This document shows positions 27,562 to 35,534 of a stretch of 64,000 bases of DNA, piece by piece. The translations under genes and the position numbers were made by a program. The notes under the pieces are model-generated. The model saw nothing but the letters and a program-made list of their open reading frames with translations. It searched no databases and was not told the DNA's origin. How positions within the stretch are numbered: position 1 is the stretch's first letter; the number at the start of each line of letters is the position of its first letter. Source of the stretch: Acetobacteraceae bacterium (lineage in GTDB: Bacteria > Pseudomonadota > Alphaproteobacteria > Acetobacterales > Acetobacteraceae); contig CANBNK010000013.1 of NCBI GenBank assembly GCA_947371015.1, positions 1-64,000 on the forward strand, given 5' to 3'.

Positions 27562-28208
27562 TCCGCCGCGCCCGCTTGGGCGTCGGCCGCCGCGCCCGCT
27601 TGGGCGTCGGCCGCGGTGCCCGCGCTTTCCGCCGCATTGGCCAAATGCGGCCAACGCGCCAGGCTGACCGGGCTGTCCGGCGCATAGGCGATGCAGGTGC
27701 CGAGCAGGCCGGGCATCGCCGCGGGGGCTGCCACTTCGCCGCTCGCCACCTTGGCCAGCATCGCCTTCTCCCGCGCCCGGCGCACGGGGTAGAGGGTCTG
27801 GAACGCCACTGTCGCCATCTGGCCCAGCAATTCCCGCAAGTGGGTGCAGCCATGCACACCGCCGACGCGCTCGGCCACCTGGCGGTTGAAGCCGGGGCCG
27901 ATCTTCAGCCCGGCCAGCTTGCTGAAGTTGGGCGCGGCGCCGGGGCAGATATCGTAGGGGGTGAAGTCGCTGCTGGCCTCGCAGGCCTGCACCAGCATGT
28001 CCACGTCCACCACCAAGCGCAGCCACATGCCATGGATCGGCCGCCCGGCCGGCACGGTGGCATCGGGGTCCTCGTCGTTGTGGACCGTGGTCTTGCGGTC
28101 GGTCAGGTGGGCTTCGATGTCGAACAGGCCGTCGGCGCGCTCATAGCCGCGCAACTCGATGTCGCGCAGGTGCAGCAGCTTCCGCTCGACCGGGGCGGAA
28201 AGGGGCAT
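27558..28208 (-). CDS. DUF2889 family protein
   Basis: Family of unknown function. Seen: 216 residues; conserved opening LHLRDIELRGYERADGLFDI followed by EAHLTDRKT; a central GPGFNRQVAERVGGVHGCTHLRELLGQM with a Cys and several His; and an alanine/glutamine tail encoded by a 24-bp tandem repeat. GGGAG precedes ATG 28208. It is coupled to folB by a GTGA overlap, so a link to folate or pterin chemistry is possible but only contextual. Confidence 0.85.
   Translation of the reverse strand: MPLSAPVERKLLHLRDIELRGYERADGLFDIEAHLTDRKTTVHNDEDPDATVPAGRPIHGMWLRLVVDVDMLVQACEASSDFTPYDICPGAAPNFSKLAGLKIGPGFNRQVAERVGGVHGCTHLRELLGQMATVAFQTLYPVRRAREKAMLAKVASGEVAAPAAMPGLLGTCIAYAPDSPVSLARWPHLANAAESAGTAADAQAGAAADAQAGAAE
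27563..27610 (-). repeat. Two perfect 24-bp tandem repeats in the DUF2889 gene tail
   Basis: Units 27563-27586 and 27587-27610 are identical and a partial third follows. They encode repeated ADAQAGA residues at the DUF2889 C-terminus and end 2 nt before the folB GTG start, so copy-number change would alter the protein tail in 8-residue steps without shifting the frame. Confidence 0.85.
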
Positions 28209-28304
28209 GGCAGGCTCCCGCAGGAATGACGCAGTGCAATAGGGAATGCAGCCATGCCACGCGGGAAGGGGCAGGTCCAGCCGGCCCCCCATGCCAGGCC
28301 GATG

Positions 28305-29717
28305 CTACGGCAGCACTTTCCCCGGGTTCATCATGCCACGGGGGTCCACCGCCGCCTTGATCGCCTGCATCAGCGCCAGTTCGGCCCCGCCGCGCCAATC
28401 CTCCATCATGTCGGTCTTCAGCCGGCCGATGCCGTGTTCGGCGCTGAAGCTGCCGCCGAGGTCGCGGACCACCTCGTTCACCGTGTCCATGATGTCGTGG
28501 CTGCGGGCCAGGAAGGCGGCGGGGTCCATGCCCACCGGCTGTTCCAGGTTCATGTGGATGTTGCCATCGCCGAGATGCCCGAACGGCACCGGCCGCACCC
28601 CGGGGATCAGCCGGCGGCAGGCCTCCGACGAACGACGGATCAACTCCGGCACCTTGGAGACCGGCACCGAGACATCGTTCTTCACACTGGCGCCCTCGCG
28701 CTTCTGCGCCTCGGGGTGTTCCTCGCGGATGCGCCAGATTTTTGCCTGCTGTGCCGCGCTTTCGGCGATGGCGGCGTCCAGCACTTCGCCGGCTTCCATG
28801 GCGGTTTCCAGCACCGCTTCCAGCAGCCCGCGCAACCCGGCCTCGGGGCGGGAGGAAGCCAGGTCCACCAGCACGTAATGGTCGTGCCGGCCTTCCAGTG
28901 GGTTGGTGCAGCCCTCGATATGCTTCAGCGCGAAGCCGACGCCCTCGCCCGACAGGTATTCGAAGGCGCGTACCGCGGTCTCATCGCGGTCGCGGAAGCG
29001 GCGGAACAGGCTCAGCGCCGCGTCCTCGTCGCGCACCGCGCAGAAGGCCACGGCGCTTTCCCGGGCGCGCGGGAACAGCCGCAGCACGGCGGCGGTGATG
29101 AAGCCCAGCGTGCCCTCGGCCCCCACGAACAGGTGGCGCAGCGCGTAGCCGGTATTGTCCTTGCGCAGCCGGCGCAGGCCATTCCAGACTTGCCCATCCG
29201 GCAGCACCACTTCCAGCCCCAGCATCAGTTCGCGCGCATTGCCGTAGCGCACCGTGGTGTTGCCGCCGGCATTGGTGGACAGCACGCCGCCGATGGTGGC
29301 GCTGCCCTCGGCGCCGAGCGATAGCGGGAACAGGCAGTTCGCTGCGGCGGCGGCGTCCTGCGCGGCCTTCAGGATCACGCCCGCTTCGCAGGTCATGGTC
29401 ATGTCCATGGGGTCGATGTCGCGCACCCGGTTCAGCCGGGCCAGGGAGACGACGATCTGCCGGCCGGTCTCATCCGGCGTGGCGCCGCCGACCATGCTGG
29501 TATTGCCGCCCTGCGGCACCAGGGCCACGCCGGCGGCGGCGCACAGCTTCACGGCCGCGGCCAGTTCGGCGGTACTGCCGGGGCGCACCACGCAGGGGGT
29601 GGCGCCGCGGTACAGCGCGCGCCAGTCGGCCAAATGCGGCTCCAGGCTGGCGGCGTCGGTCAGCAGGCCACGCGGGCCGAGCAGGGCGGAAAGCTGGGTC
29701 AGCAGGGTGTCGGTCAT
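28305..29717 (-). CDS. FAD-linked oxidoreductase (D-lactate / 2-hydroxyglutarate dehydrogenase type)
   Basis: Predicted flavoprotein oxidising a 2-hydroxy acid. Seen: 470 residues; an N-terminal FAD-binding PCMH domain with VVRPGSTAELAAAVKLC; PQGGNTSMVGGATPD; LGAEGSATIGGVLSTNAGG and YGNAREL; and a C-terminal FAD-oxidase domain with PFGHLGDGNIHMN and the signature EHGIGRLK. The frame is open to 29969; ATG 29717 matches the family start though its ribosome site is weak. D-lactate, D-2-hydroxyglutarate and glycolate are all plausible substrates. Confidence 0.85.
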   Translation of the reverse strand: MTDTLLTQLSALLGPRGLLTDAASLEPHLADWRALYRGATPCVVRPGSTAELAAAVKLCAAAGVALVPQGGNTSMVGGATPDETGRQIVVSLARLNRVRDIDPMDMTMTCEAGVILKAAQDAAAAANCLFPLSLGAEGSATIGGVLSTNAGGNTTVRYGNARELMLGLEVVLPDGQVWNGLRRLRKDNTGYALRHLFVGAEGTLGFITAAVLRLFPRARESAVAFCAVRDEDAALSLFRRFRDRDETAVRAFEYLSGEGVGFALKHIEGCTNPLEGRHDHYVLVDLASSRPEAGLRGLLEAVLETAMEAGEVLDAAIAESAAQQAKIWRIREEHPEAQKREGASVKNDVSVPVSKVPELIRRSSEACRRLIPGVRPVPFGHLGDGNIHMNLEQPVGMDPAAFLARSHDIMDTVNEVVRDLGGSFSAEHGIGRLKTDMMEDWRGGAELALMQAIKAAVDPRGMMNPGKVLP

Positions 29718-29827
29718 GCCGGGAAACTCGGGCCGATGGGGGCGCCGGGTCAATCCCATGGCGCGCGCCCCGGCAAAACGAGATGCCGCGCGCCCCATCG
29801 CCCCAGCCGCGCCCTCGCGCGGGGCGG

Positions 29828-30388
29828 CTATTCCCGGCGGATGCTGCCGAACATCACCCGGTCCTCCACCAGGTGCAGCCGCAGTCGCACGCTGCCTGGC
29901 CCCCCATCCAGCCCCGCGGTCAGCCGCGCGGCGGCGCTGACCAGGCGCCGATCCGGCGGCGCGTCGCACAGCACCGTCAGGCGGCCCTCAGCCAGCCGAA
30001 ACCGCCAGGCCAGGGCGGGGGAGCCGTTGCGCGCCAGCAGCAGCGCCTCGGCGAACAGGCGTGGCGGCGGCCCGGCCTCGCGCGCCAGCCAGCGGTCGGC
30101 GGCCTGGCGCAGCGCCACGGGGTCCGGCTGGTCGCTGGCCTGGACCAGGCGGGAGCAAGCATGGCCCCGGCTGGCCTTCAGTACGAAGCCGGCGGGCAGG
30201 CGGGTGAAGTCGATCTCCTCGGCCTGCTGCCACTGGCCGTGCAGCCGTGGCAGGCAATCCGGCCCCAGCCTTCCGGCGGCGAAGGTGCGCGCCGCCAGCC
30301 GGTCCGCGGTGCGGGCCAGCAGCCGGGCAAGCCCGTGCAACTCGCCCAAGGGGGGGGTGTTGGCGGAGGGGTGCGGGGGCAGCAGCAT
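29828..30388 (-). CDS. Short TupA-like ATP-grasp protein
   Basis: Tentative. Seen: 186 residues; LARTADRLAARTFAAGRLG; then IDFTRLPAGFVLKASRGHACSRLVQ, which resembles the ATP-grasp core of TupA-type polysaccharide enzymes (PF14305); AADRWLAREAG; RLFAEALL; and a final strand-rich RLRLHLVEDRVMFGS. It is shorter than full TupA-like proteins, which run to about 250-300 residues, so it may be reduced or broken. No glycan genes are adjacent. Confidence 0.6.
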   Translation of the reverse strand: MLLPPHPSANTPPLGELHGLARLLARTADRLAARTFAAGRLGPDCLPRLHGQWQQAEEIDFTRLPAGFVLKASRGHACSRLVQASDQPDPVALRQAADRWLAREAGPPPRLFAEALLLARNGSPALAWRFRLAEGRLTVLCDAPPDRRLVSAAARLTAGLDGGPGSVRLRLHLVEDRVMFGSIRRE

Positions 30389-30630
30389 GCGGCTTCAAAC
30401 CGGCGGCCCGCTTTGCGTTGCAGCGGTTTGCGCCGTTGAGGGGACACGCTCGGCGGCGTAATACGCATGGCACGCGTTCTTGACCCCTGCGAGGCCGCCC
30501 GTGCGGCGCGCCGCCGGACACCGAAGGCCTGCCTGCCGCCCGGCGTTTCAGGGCGAATAAAAGGCTGATACCAGCGCTCCACCGTTCCGGCCGCTGGCAT
30601 CAGCAGCCCGTGACCACAAGGAAGACCGCC

Positions 30631-31140
30631 ATGCCGCGCCCGACCCGCCGTGCCTTTGCCATCATCGCCGGGCTAGGCCTGCTGGCGCCTGCCAGCCTGC
30701 GCGCCCAGGGCACGGCCACAGAGACCCGCGCCGGCGCCATCCTCGTCACCCAGCCCTGGAGCCGCGCCGCCATGCGCGGCGGCTCCGGCGCCGCCTTCCT
30801 GACGCTGCGCAACACCGGCACCACGGCGGACCGGCTGCTGGGCGCCAGCACCCCGGCGGCGGGCAAGGTGGAATTGCACAGCATGGTCCGCGACGGCGAC
30901 GTGATGCGCATGCGCGAGCAACCCGCGATCGACTTGCCGCCGGGGCAGCAGGTGGTGCTGCGCCCAGGCGGGCTGCACATCATGCTGCTCGGGCTGGCGC
31001 AGCCGCTGGACCGCGGGGCGACGCTGCCGCTGACGCTGCGCTTCGAACGCGCGGGCGAGGTGACGGTGCAACTGGCGGTGCAGGCGGCTGGGGCCGCCGG
31101 CCTGCCGGCCATGGGCGCGGGGCACAGCCACACCCACTGA
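30631..31140 (+). CDS. Periplasmic copper chaperone PCu(A)C
   Basis: Predicted periplasmic Cu(I) carrier that helps metallate cytochrome oxidase. Seen: 169 residues; a Tat-like signal (PRPTRRAFAIIAGLGLL to RAQG); AAFLTLRNTG; the copper-ligand set ELHSMVRDGDVMRM and GLHIMLLGL, matching the H-x-M family pattern; and a His-rich tail (GHSHTH). AAGGAAGA precedes ATG 30631, which is preferred to the upstream Met at 30610. Confidence 0.93.
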   Translation: MPRPTRRAFAIIAGLGLLAPASLRAQGTATETRAGAILVTQPWSRAAMRGGSGAAFLTLRNTGTTADRLLGASTPAAGKVELHSMVRDGDVMRMREQPAIDLPPGQQVVLRPGGLHIMLLGLAQPLDRGATLPLTLRFERAGEVTVQLAVQAAGAAGLPAMGAGHSHTH

Positions 31141-31208
31141 CTCCCAGCCGAGCTTGGCAGTCCGGCCCGGCCGGGCGTAGCAATGCCGCAGCAGAAGGAC
31201 CCCGACCC

Positions 31209-32300
31209 ATGCAGACCCGTATCCCCTGCGTCATGATGCGCGGCGGCACCAGCCGCGGTCCCTACTTCCTGCTGGATGACCTGCCAGCCGACACGGCGAC
31301 GCGCGACGCGGTGCTGATCGCCGCCATGGGCAGCCCGCACCAGTTGCAGGTGGACGGCATCGGTGGCGGCAACACGCTGACCTCCAAGGTCGCCATCATT
31401 TCTCCTAGTCCGGAACCCGACGTGGACGTGGTGTACCTGTTCGCCCAGGTGGCGCCGGACCGCCTGCAGGTGGATACCCGGCCCAACTGCGGCAACATGC
31501 TGGCTGGCGTCGGCCCCTTCGCCATCGAGGCCGGGCTGGTGCCGGTGCAGGGCGAGACGACGCTGGTGCGCATCCGCAACCAGAATACCGGCGCGCTGGT
31601 GGAAGCCCTGGTGCAGACCCCCGGCGGCGCGGTGGAGTATGACGGCACGGCCAGCATCCCCGGCGTGCCCGGCACCGCGGCCCCGATAGAAATGCGCTTC
31701 CGCCATGTCGCCGGCGCGAAAACCGGAAAACTGTTTCCCACCGGCAATCGGCGGGACGTGATCCAGGGCGTCGAGGTCAGCCTGGTGGATTGCGCCATGC
31801 CGACCATGATGCTGAAGGCCGCCGATGTCGGCGTGGACGCGACCTGCGCGCCGGCCGTCATCGATGGCGACAAGGCGCTGATGGCGCGGCTGGAGAGCAT
31901 CCGCGTGGAAGCCGGCGCGCGCATGGGCTTCGGCGACGTCTCTGATAGTGTGATCCCGAAGATCGCGCTGCTTGGCCCGGCCACGAACGCGCACATCACC
32001 GCGCGCTACCTGACGCCGCTGGCGGTGCACAAGGCCATGGCGGTCACCGGTGGCATCTGCATCGCCACCGCCGCGCGCATCCCCGGCACGGTGGCGCATG
32101 ATGTCGCCACGCCGGGTGGCTCGCCGGTGCAGATCGCGCATCCCTCCGGCGTGCTGGACGTGGCGTTGGAACTGAACGGGGAGAATGATGTCGCCTGGGC
32201 TGGCGTGCTGCGCACCGCGCGCCGGCTGTTCGAGGGCAACCTGCTGGTGCCCGCGCGCGTTTGGGCTGGCAACCGGGCATTCGCAAAGGCCGCCGAGTAA
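31209..32300 (+). CDS. 4-Oxalomesaconate tautomerase-like (PrpF family)
   Basis: Predicted isomerase of the PrpF fold, closest in pattern to GalD of gallate/protocatechuate 4,5-cleavage routes. Seen: 363 residues; MMRGGTSRGPYFLLDDLP at the N-terminus with the RGGTSRG signature; GGGNTLTSKVAIIS; NCGNMLAGVGPFAIE with a candidate active cysteine; and a second half repeating the fold. AAGGA precedes the ATG. Its TAA overlaps the next ATG by one base, so it is read with a Bug receptor and an esterase. Confidence 0.82.
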   Translation: MQTRIPCVMMRGGTSRGPYFLLDDLPADTATRDAVLIAAMGSPHQLQVDGIGGGNTLTSKVAIISPSPEPDVDVVYLFAQVAPDRLQVDTRPNCGNMLAGVGPFAIEAGLVPVQGETTLVRIRNQNTGALVEALVQTPGGAVEYDGTASIPGVPGTAAPIEMRFRHVAGAKTGKLFPTGNRRDVIQGVEVSLVDCAMPTMMLKAADVGVDATCAPAVIDGDKALMARLESIRVEAGARMGFGDVSDSVIPKIALLGPATNAHITARYLTPLAVHKAMAVTGGICIATAARIPGTVAHDVATPGGSPVQIAHPSGVLDVALELNGENDVAWAGVLRTARRLFEGNLLVPARVWAGNRAFAKAAE

Positions 32301-33259
32301 TGCATCGCCGTTCGCTGTTGGCGCTAGCCGCACTGGCCCCCTTCGGTGCCCGGGCGCAGGACGCCTTCCCCAACCATCCGCTGCGGCTGCTGGTGCCCTA
32401 TGCCGCCGGCGGTGGCACCGATGCGGTGGCGCGCACCTTCGCGGCGCGGCTGGGCAACACGCTCGGCCAGACCGTGGTGGTGGACAACAAGCCCGGCGCC
32501 GGCGGCAACATCGCCACCGAAGCCTGCGCCACCGCCAAGCCGGATGGCTACACCATGCTGGTCGGCAACCAGGGCCCGATGGCCGCCAACCCCAGCCTGT
32601 TCCGCCGCCTGCCCGCCGACCCCGCGACCGCGCTGACGCCGGTGGGGCTGATCGCCGATGCGCCGCTGGTGGTGGTGGTCGGCCCGAAGACCCGGGCCGC
32701 GACGCTGGCGGCGCTGATCGCCGAGGCCAAGGCGGCGAAGGGCGAACTGACCTATGCCAGCGCCAGCAATGGCAGCGCCAGCCACCTCGCCGCGGCGCTG
32801 ATGGGCCAGCTCGGCGGCTTCGAGGCGACGCACATCCCGTTCCGCGGCGCCGCCCCCGGGCTGACGGAAGTGGTGGCCGGCAACATCGCCTTCATGGTCA
32901 CCACGCTGCCTTCGGTGACCGGGCTGATCCAGGGCGGCCAGGTGCGCGCGCTGGCCGTGACCGGCATCGCCCGCGCCGCCGTGCTGCCGGCGGTGCCGAC
33001 GGTGGCGGAGACGCTGCCGGGCTATCGCGCCACCGCCTGGTACGGCGTGATGGTGCCGAAGGGCGTGCCCCAGCCGGTGATGGACAAGCTGTGGGACGCC
33101 ATGCGCACCACGCTGCGCAACCCCGAGGTCGGCGAGCGCCTGCGCGGCGAGGGCGCCGAGCCCGGCACCATGGATGGCGCCGCCTTCGGCCGCTTCATCG
33201 CCGAGGAACGCACCCGCTGGGCCGGGGTGATCCGCGCCGCCAACATCACGCTGGATTGA
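32300..33259 (+). CDS. Bug family tripartite tricarboxylate transporter receptor
   Basis: Predicted periplasmic carboxylate-binding protein. Seen: 319 residues; a short signal peptide (MHRRSLLALAALAPFGARAQ); LRLLVPYAAGGGTDAVART; VVDNKPGAGGNIATEA; and KPDGYTMLVGNQG. Its ATG overlaps the previous TAA (TAATG), and the esterase gene follows 5 nt later. Operon logic suggests uptake of an aromatic-derived di- or tricarboxylate processed by the tautomerase and esterase; this is inferred. No TctAB genes are nearby. Confidence 0.92.
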   Translation: MHRRSLLALAALAPFGARAQDAFPNHPLRLLVPYAAGGGTDAVARTFAARLGNTLGQTVVVDNKPGAGGNIATEACATAKPDGYTMLVGNQGPMAANPSLFRRLPADPATALTPVGLIADAPLVVVVGPKTRAATLAALIAEAKAAKGELTYASASNGSASHLAAALMGQLGGFEATHIPFRGAAPGLTEVVAGNIAFMVTTLPSVTGLIQGGQVRALAVTGIARAAVLPAVPTVAETLPGYRATAWYGVMVPKGVPQPVMDKLWDAMRTTLRNPEVGERLRGEGAEPGTMDGAAFGRFIAEERTRWAGVIRAANITLD

Positions 33260-33264
33260 AGCGC

Positions 33265-34203
33265 ATGACCGTGACGCTGGAGCGCTGGGGCAGCTTCCAC
33301 CTGGGCGGCCAGCGCGTGGTGGTGCAGGGCCAGCCGCTGCGCCAGGTGCAGTTCGCCCCCGGCAACCCGCCGACGCCGCTGGACCCCAACGGCACCTACC
33401 TGGTGGGCGGCCTCTACGTGCAGTTCATGGTGCCGGCGCCCCGGCGCGGCGCCTACCCGCTGCTGTTCTGGCATGGTGGTGGGCTGACCGGTGTCACCTG
33501 GGACTCCACGCCGGATGGCCGCGACGGCTGGCAGCACTTCTTCCTGCGCCAGGGCTGGGCGACCTATGTCTCCGACGCTGTCGAGCGCGGCCGGTCCGGC
33601 TGGACCATGGTGCCGGAGGTGTTCGGTGGCGCGGCGACCTATCTGCCGCTGGAAAACCCATGGCCGCGCTTCCGCTTCGGCCCGGCGATGGGCGAGGCCT
33701 TCCCCGGCCAGCAATTCCCGGTGGAAGCCTACGACAACTTCATCCGCCAATGCGTGCCGCGCTTCACCAGCACGGACCAGCCGACGCTGGACGCCTACCT
33801 GGCCGAACTCGACCATGTCGGGCCGAGCGTGGTGATCGGGCACAGCCAGGCCGGGCAGTTCGGCTTCCGCGCGGCGCAGGCGCGGCCGGACCTGGTCAAG
33901 GCGCTGGTGCTGGTGGAACCGGCCGCCATGGGTGACGCGGCCCTGGTGCGGGCGTTGGCTGGGGTGCCGGTGCTGCTGCTGTACGGCGACTACATCGAAG
34001 GCGATGCGCGCTGGCCGGCCATGCGGGAACGCGGCCTGCGCTTTGCCGAAGCGATCCGCGCCGCCGGCGGCAGCGCGGAGGTGGTGGATTTGCCGGCGGC
34101 GGGCCTGCACGGCAACAGCCACATGGTGATGATGGACCGCAACGGCGACCAGGTGGCGCAGTTGGTGCAGGACTGGCTGGCGGCGCGCGGGCTGTGGGCC
34201 TGA
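33265..34203 (+). CDS. Alpha/beta-fold esterase
   Basis: Predicted hydrolase of an ester or lactone. Seen: 312 residues; YPLLFWHGGGLTGVTWD with the oxyanion-hole HGGG; nucleophile elbow GHSQAG with Ser194; VLVEPAAMG; a late Asp candidate in LLLYGDYIEGD; and a His candidate in LHGNSHMVMMDRNG. No signal peptide is evident. ATG 33265 follows the Bug stop by 5 nt. The frame upstream of it is only a shadow of the Bug gene. Confidence 0.85.
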   Translation: MTVTLERWGSFHLGGQRVVVQGQPLRQVQFAPGNPPTPLDPNGTYLVGGLYVQFMVPAPRRGAYPLLFWHGGGLTGVTWDSTPDGRDGWQHFFLRQGWATYVSDAVERGRSGWTMVPEVFGGAATYLPLENPWPRFRFGPAMGEAFPGQQFPVEAYDNFIRQCVPRFTSTDQPTLDAYLAELDHVGPSVVIGHSQAGQFGFRAAQARPDLVKALVLVEPAAMGDAALVRALAGVPVLLLYGDYIEGDARWPAMRERGLRFAEAIRAAGGSAEVVDLPAAGLHGNSHMVMMDRNGDQVAQLVQDWLAARGLWA

Positions 34204-34221
34204 CCCTACAGCCCCGGCCGT

Positions 34222-35472
34222 TCAGTCCACGATGGCGCCGTACACCAGCGCATTGATCACCCGGCGATAATACTGCCGCAGCAGGCCGGGCGTGCTGGCC
34301 ATGAACACCACCGCCAGCTGCTCCTTCGGGTCCACCCACATCGCGGTGCCATAGGCGCCGTTCCAGCTGAACATGCCGGGGGAACCCAGCAGGCCGGAGC
34401 CGCCCTCACGCCGCACCGCCACCGTCAGGCCGAAGCCCCAGTTGACCATGTTGCCCTCGGTATTCGTCAGGTTGTTGGCGATGCCCGGGTGCATGTGGTC
34501 GCGCGTCATCTCCTCGACCGTCTTGCGGGAGAGCACGCGACGGCCGTCCAACTGGCCGCCATTCAGCAGCATCTGGGCGAAGCGGATGTAGTCGGCAGCG
34601 GTGGAAACCGCGCAGCCGCCGCCGCAGTCATAGCCGGGCTGGGTCAGGCCGACCTCGACGCTCTGCGGCTGGCGCGTCGTCGGGTCCTGCGGCAACGGGC
34701 TGGCATAGCGGCCGCGCTGCGCCTGCGGCACCAGGAAGCCGGTGTCGCGCATGCCCAAGGGGCGGAAGATGCGTTGGTCCATCGCCGCGCCCAGGCGCTG
34801 CTCGGTCAGCTTCTCCACCACCAGGCCCAGCACGTCGATGCCCAGGCTGTATTCCCAGTTGGTGCCGGGCTGGCTCAGCAGCGGCAGCGTGCTGATCTTC
34901 TCGATGAAGCTGGTGGCGGTATATTCCCTCGCGCTGGTGCCCGAGGAGCCCGGCCACAGCCGATGCGCCGCCGTGGTGCCGCGCGCGCCATAGGGAATGC
35001 CCGAGGTATGCCGCGCCAGGTCGGTCAGCGTGATCGGCCGCAGCGCGGCCACGGTGTTTTCCGGGTTGCCGTCCACCGCCACGCGGCGGTTGGCCATGCC
35101 GGGGAAGAAGCGCTCCACCGGGTCGGTCAGGGAAAGCCTGCCTTCCTCCAGCAGGGTCAGCAGCGCCACGCCGGTCAGCGGCTTGGTCATGCTGGCGATG
35201 GGGAAGATCGCGTCGCGCGGCATCGGCCGGCTGCGGGCGCCGTCCAGGTGGCCGAAGCTTTCATAATAGGCCAGCTTGCCGCGCCGGGCGATGGCGATGA
35301 CCGCGCCAGGCAACTGCCCGCGGGCGATGTCGGCGTTCATGGTGCTGGCGATACGCGCCAGCCGTTCCGGCGAAAAGCCGAGGCTGGCCGGCGTGGCGCG
35401 CGGAAGCGGGTCAGCCGCGAAGGCGGGGCCGGCGCAAAGCATCAGTGCCAGGGCGAGCAGCAGCTTTCTCAT
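34222..35472 (-). CDS. Serine hydrolase, beta-lactamase class C-like (paralog 1)
   Basis: Predicted periplasmic penicillin-binding-like or esterase-type hydrolase. Seen: 416 residues; a signal peptide ending AFAA; S-x-x-K catalytic motif SMTK (94-97); and a tyrosine motif region NWEYSLGIDVLG where the second catalytic Tyr-x-Asn is not standard. GGAGGG precedes the ATG. It is a clear duplicate of the next gene (35535-36797), sharing long blocks such as PRATPASLG, GAVIAIARRGKLAYYE and VAVDGNPENTVAA. True beta-lactamase activity is not implied. Confidence 0.88.
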   Translation of the reverse strand: MRKLLLALALMLCAGPAFAADPLPRATPASLGFSPERLARIASTMNADIARGQLPGAVIAIARRGKLAYYESFGHLDGARSRPMPRDAIFPIASMTKPLTGVALLTLLEEGRLSLTDPVERFFPGMANRRVAVDGNPENTVAALRPITLTDLARHTSGIPYGARGTTAAHRLWPGSSGTSAREYTATSFIEKISTLPLLSQPGTNWEYSLGIDVLGLVVEKLTEQRLGAAMDQRIFRPLGMRDTGFLVPQAQRGRYASPLPQDPTTRQPQSVEVGLTQPGYDCGGGCAVSTAADYIRFAQMLLNGGQLDGRRVLSRKTVEEMTRDHMHPGIANNLTNTEGNMVNWGFGLTVAVRREGGSGLLGSPGMFSWNGAYGTAMWVDPKEQLAVVFMASTPGLLRQYYRRVINALVYGAIVD

Positions 35473-35534
35473 GGTTGGGTTCCCTCCGTTGCCACCCACG
35501 CTACGCCGATGCGCTGTGCGGTCCAGCCCCGCGC

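Noticed and set aside
32185-33264. N-terminal extension of the esterase across the Bug gene
   Set aside because: The frame is open but Gly/Arg/Ala-rich with no homology; the esterase family sequence starts at ATG 33265, 5 nt after the Bug stop.
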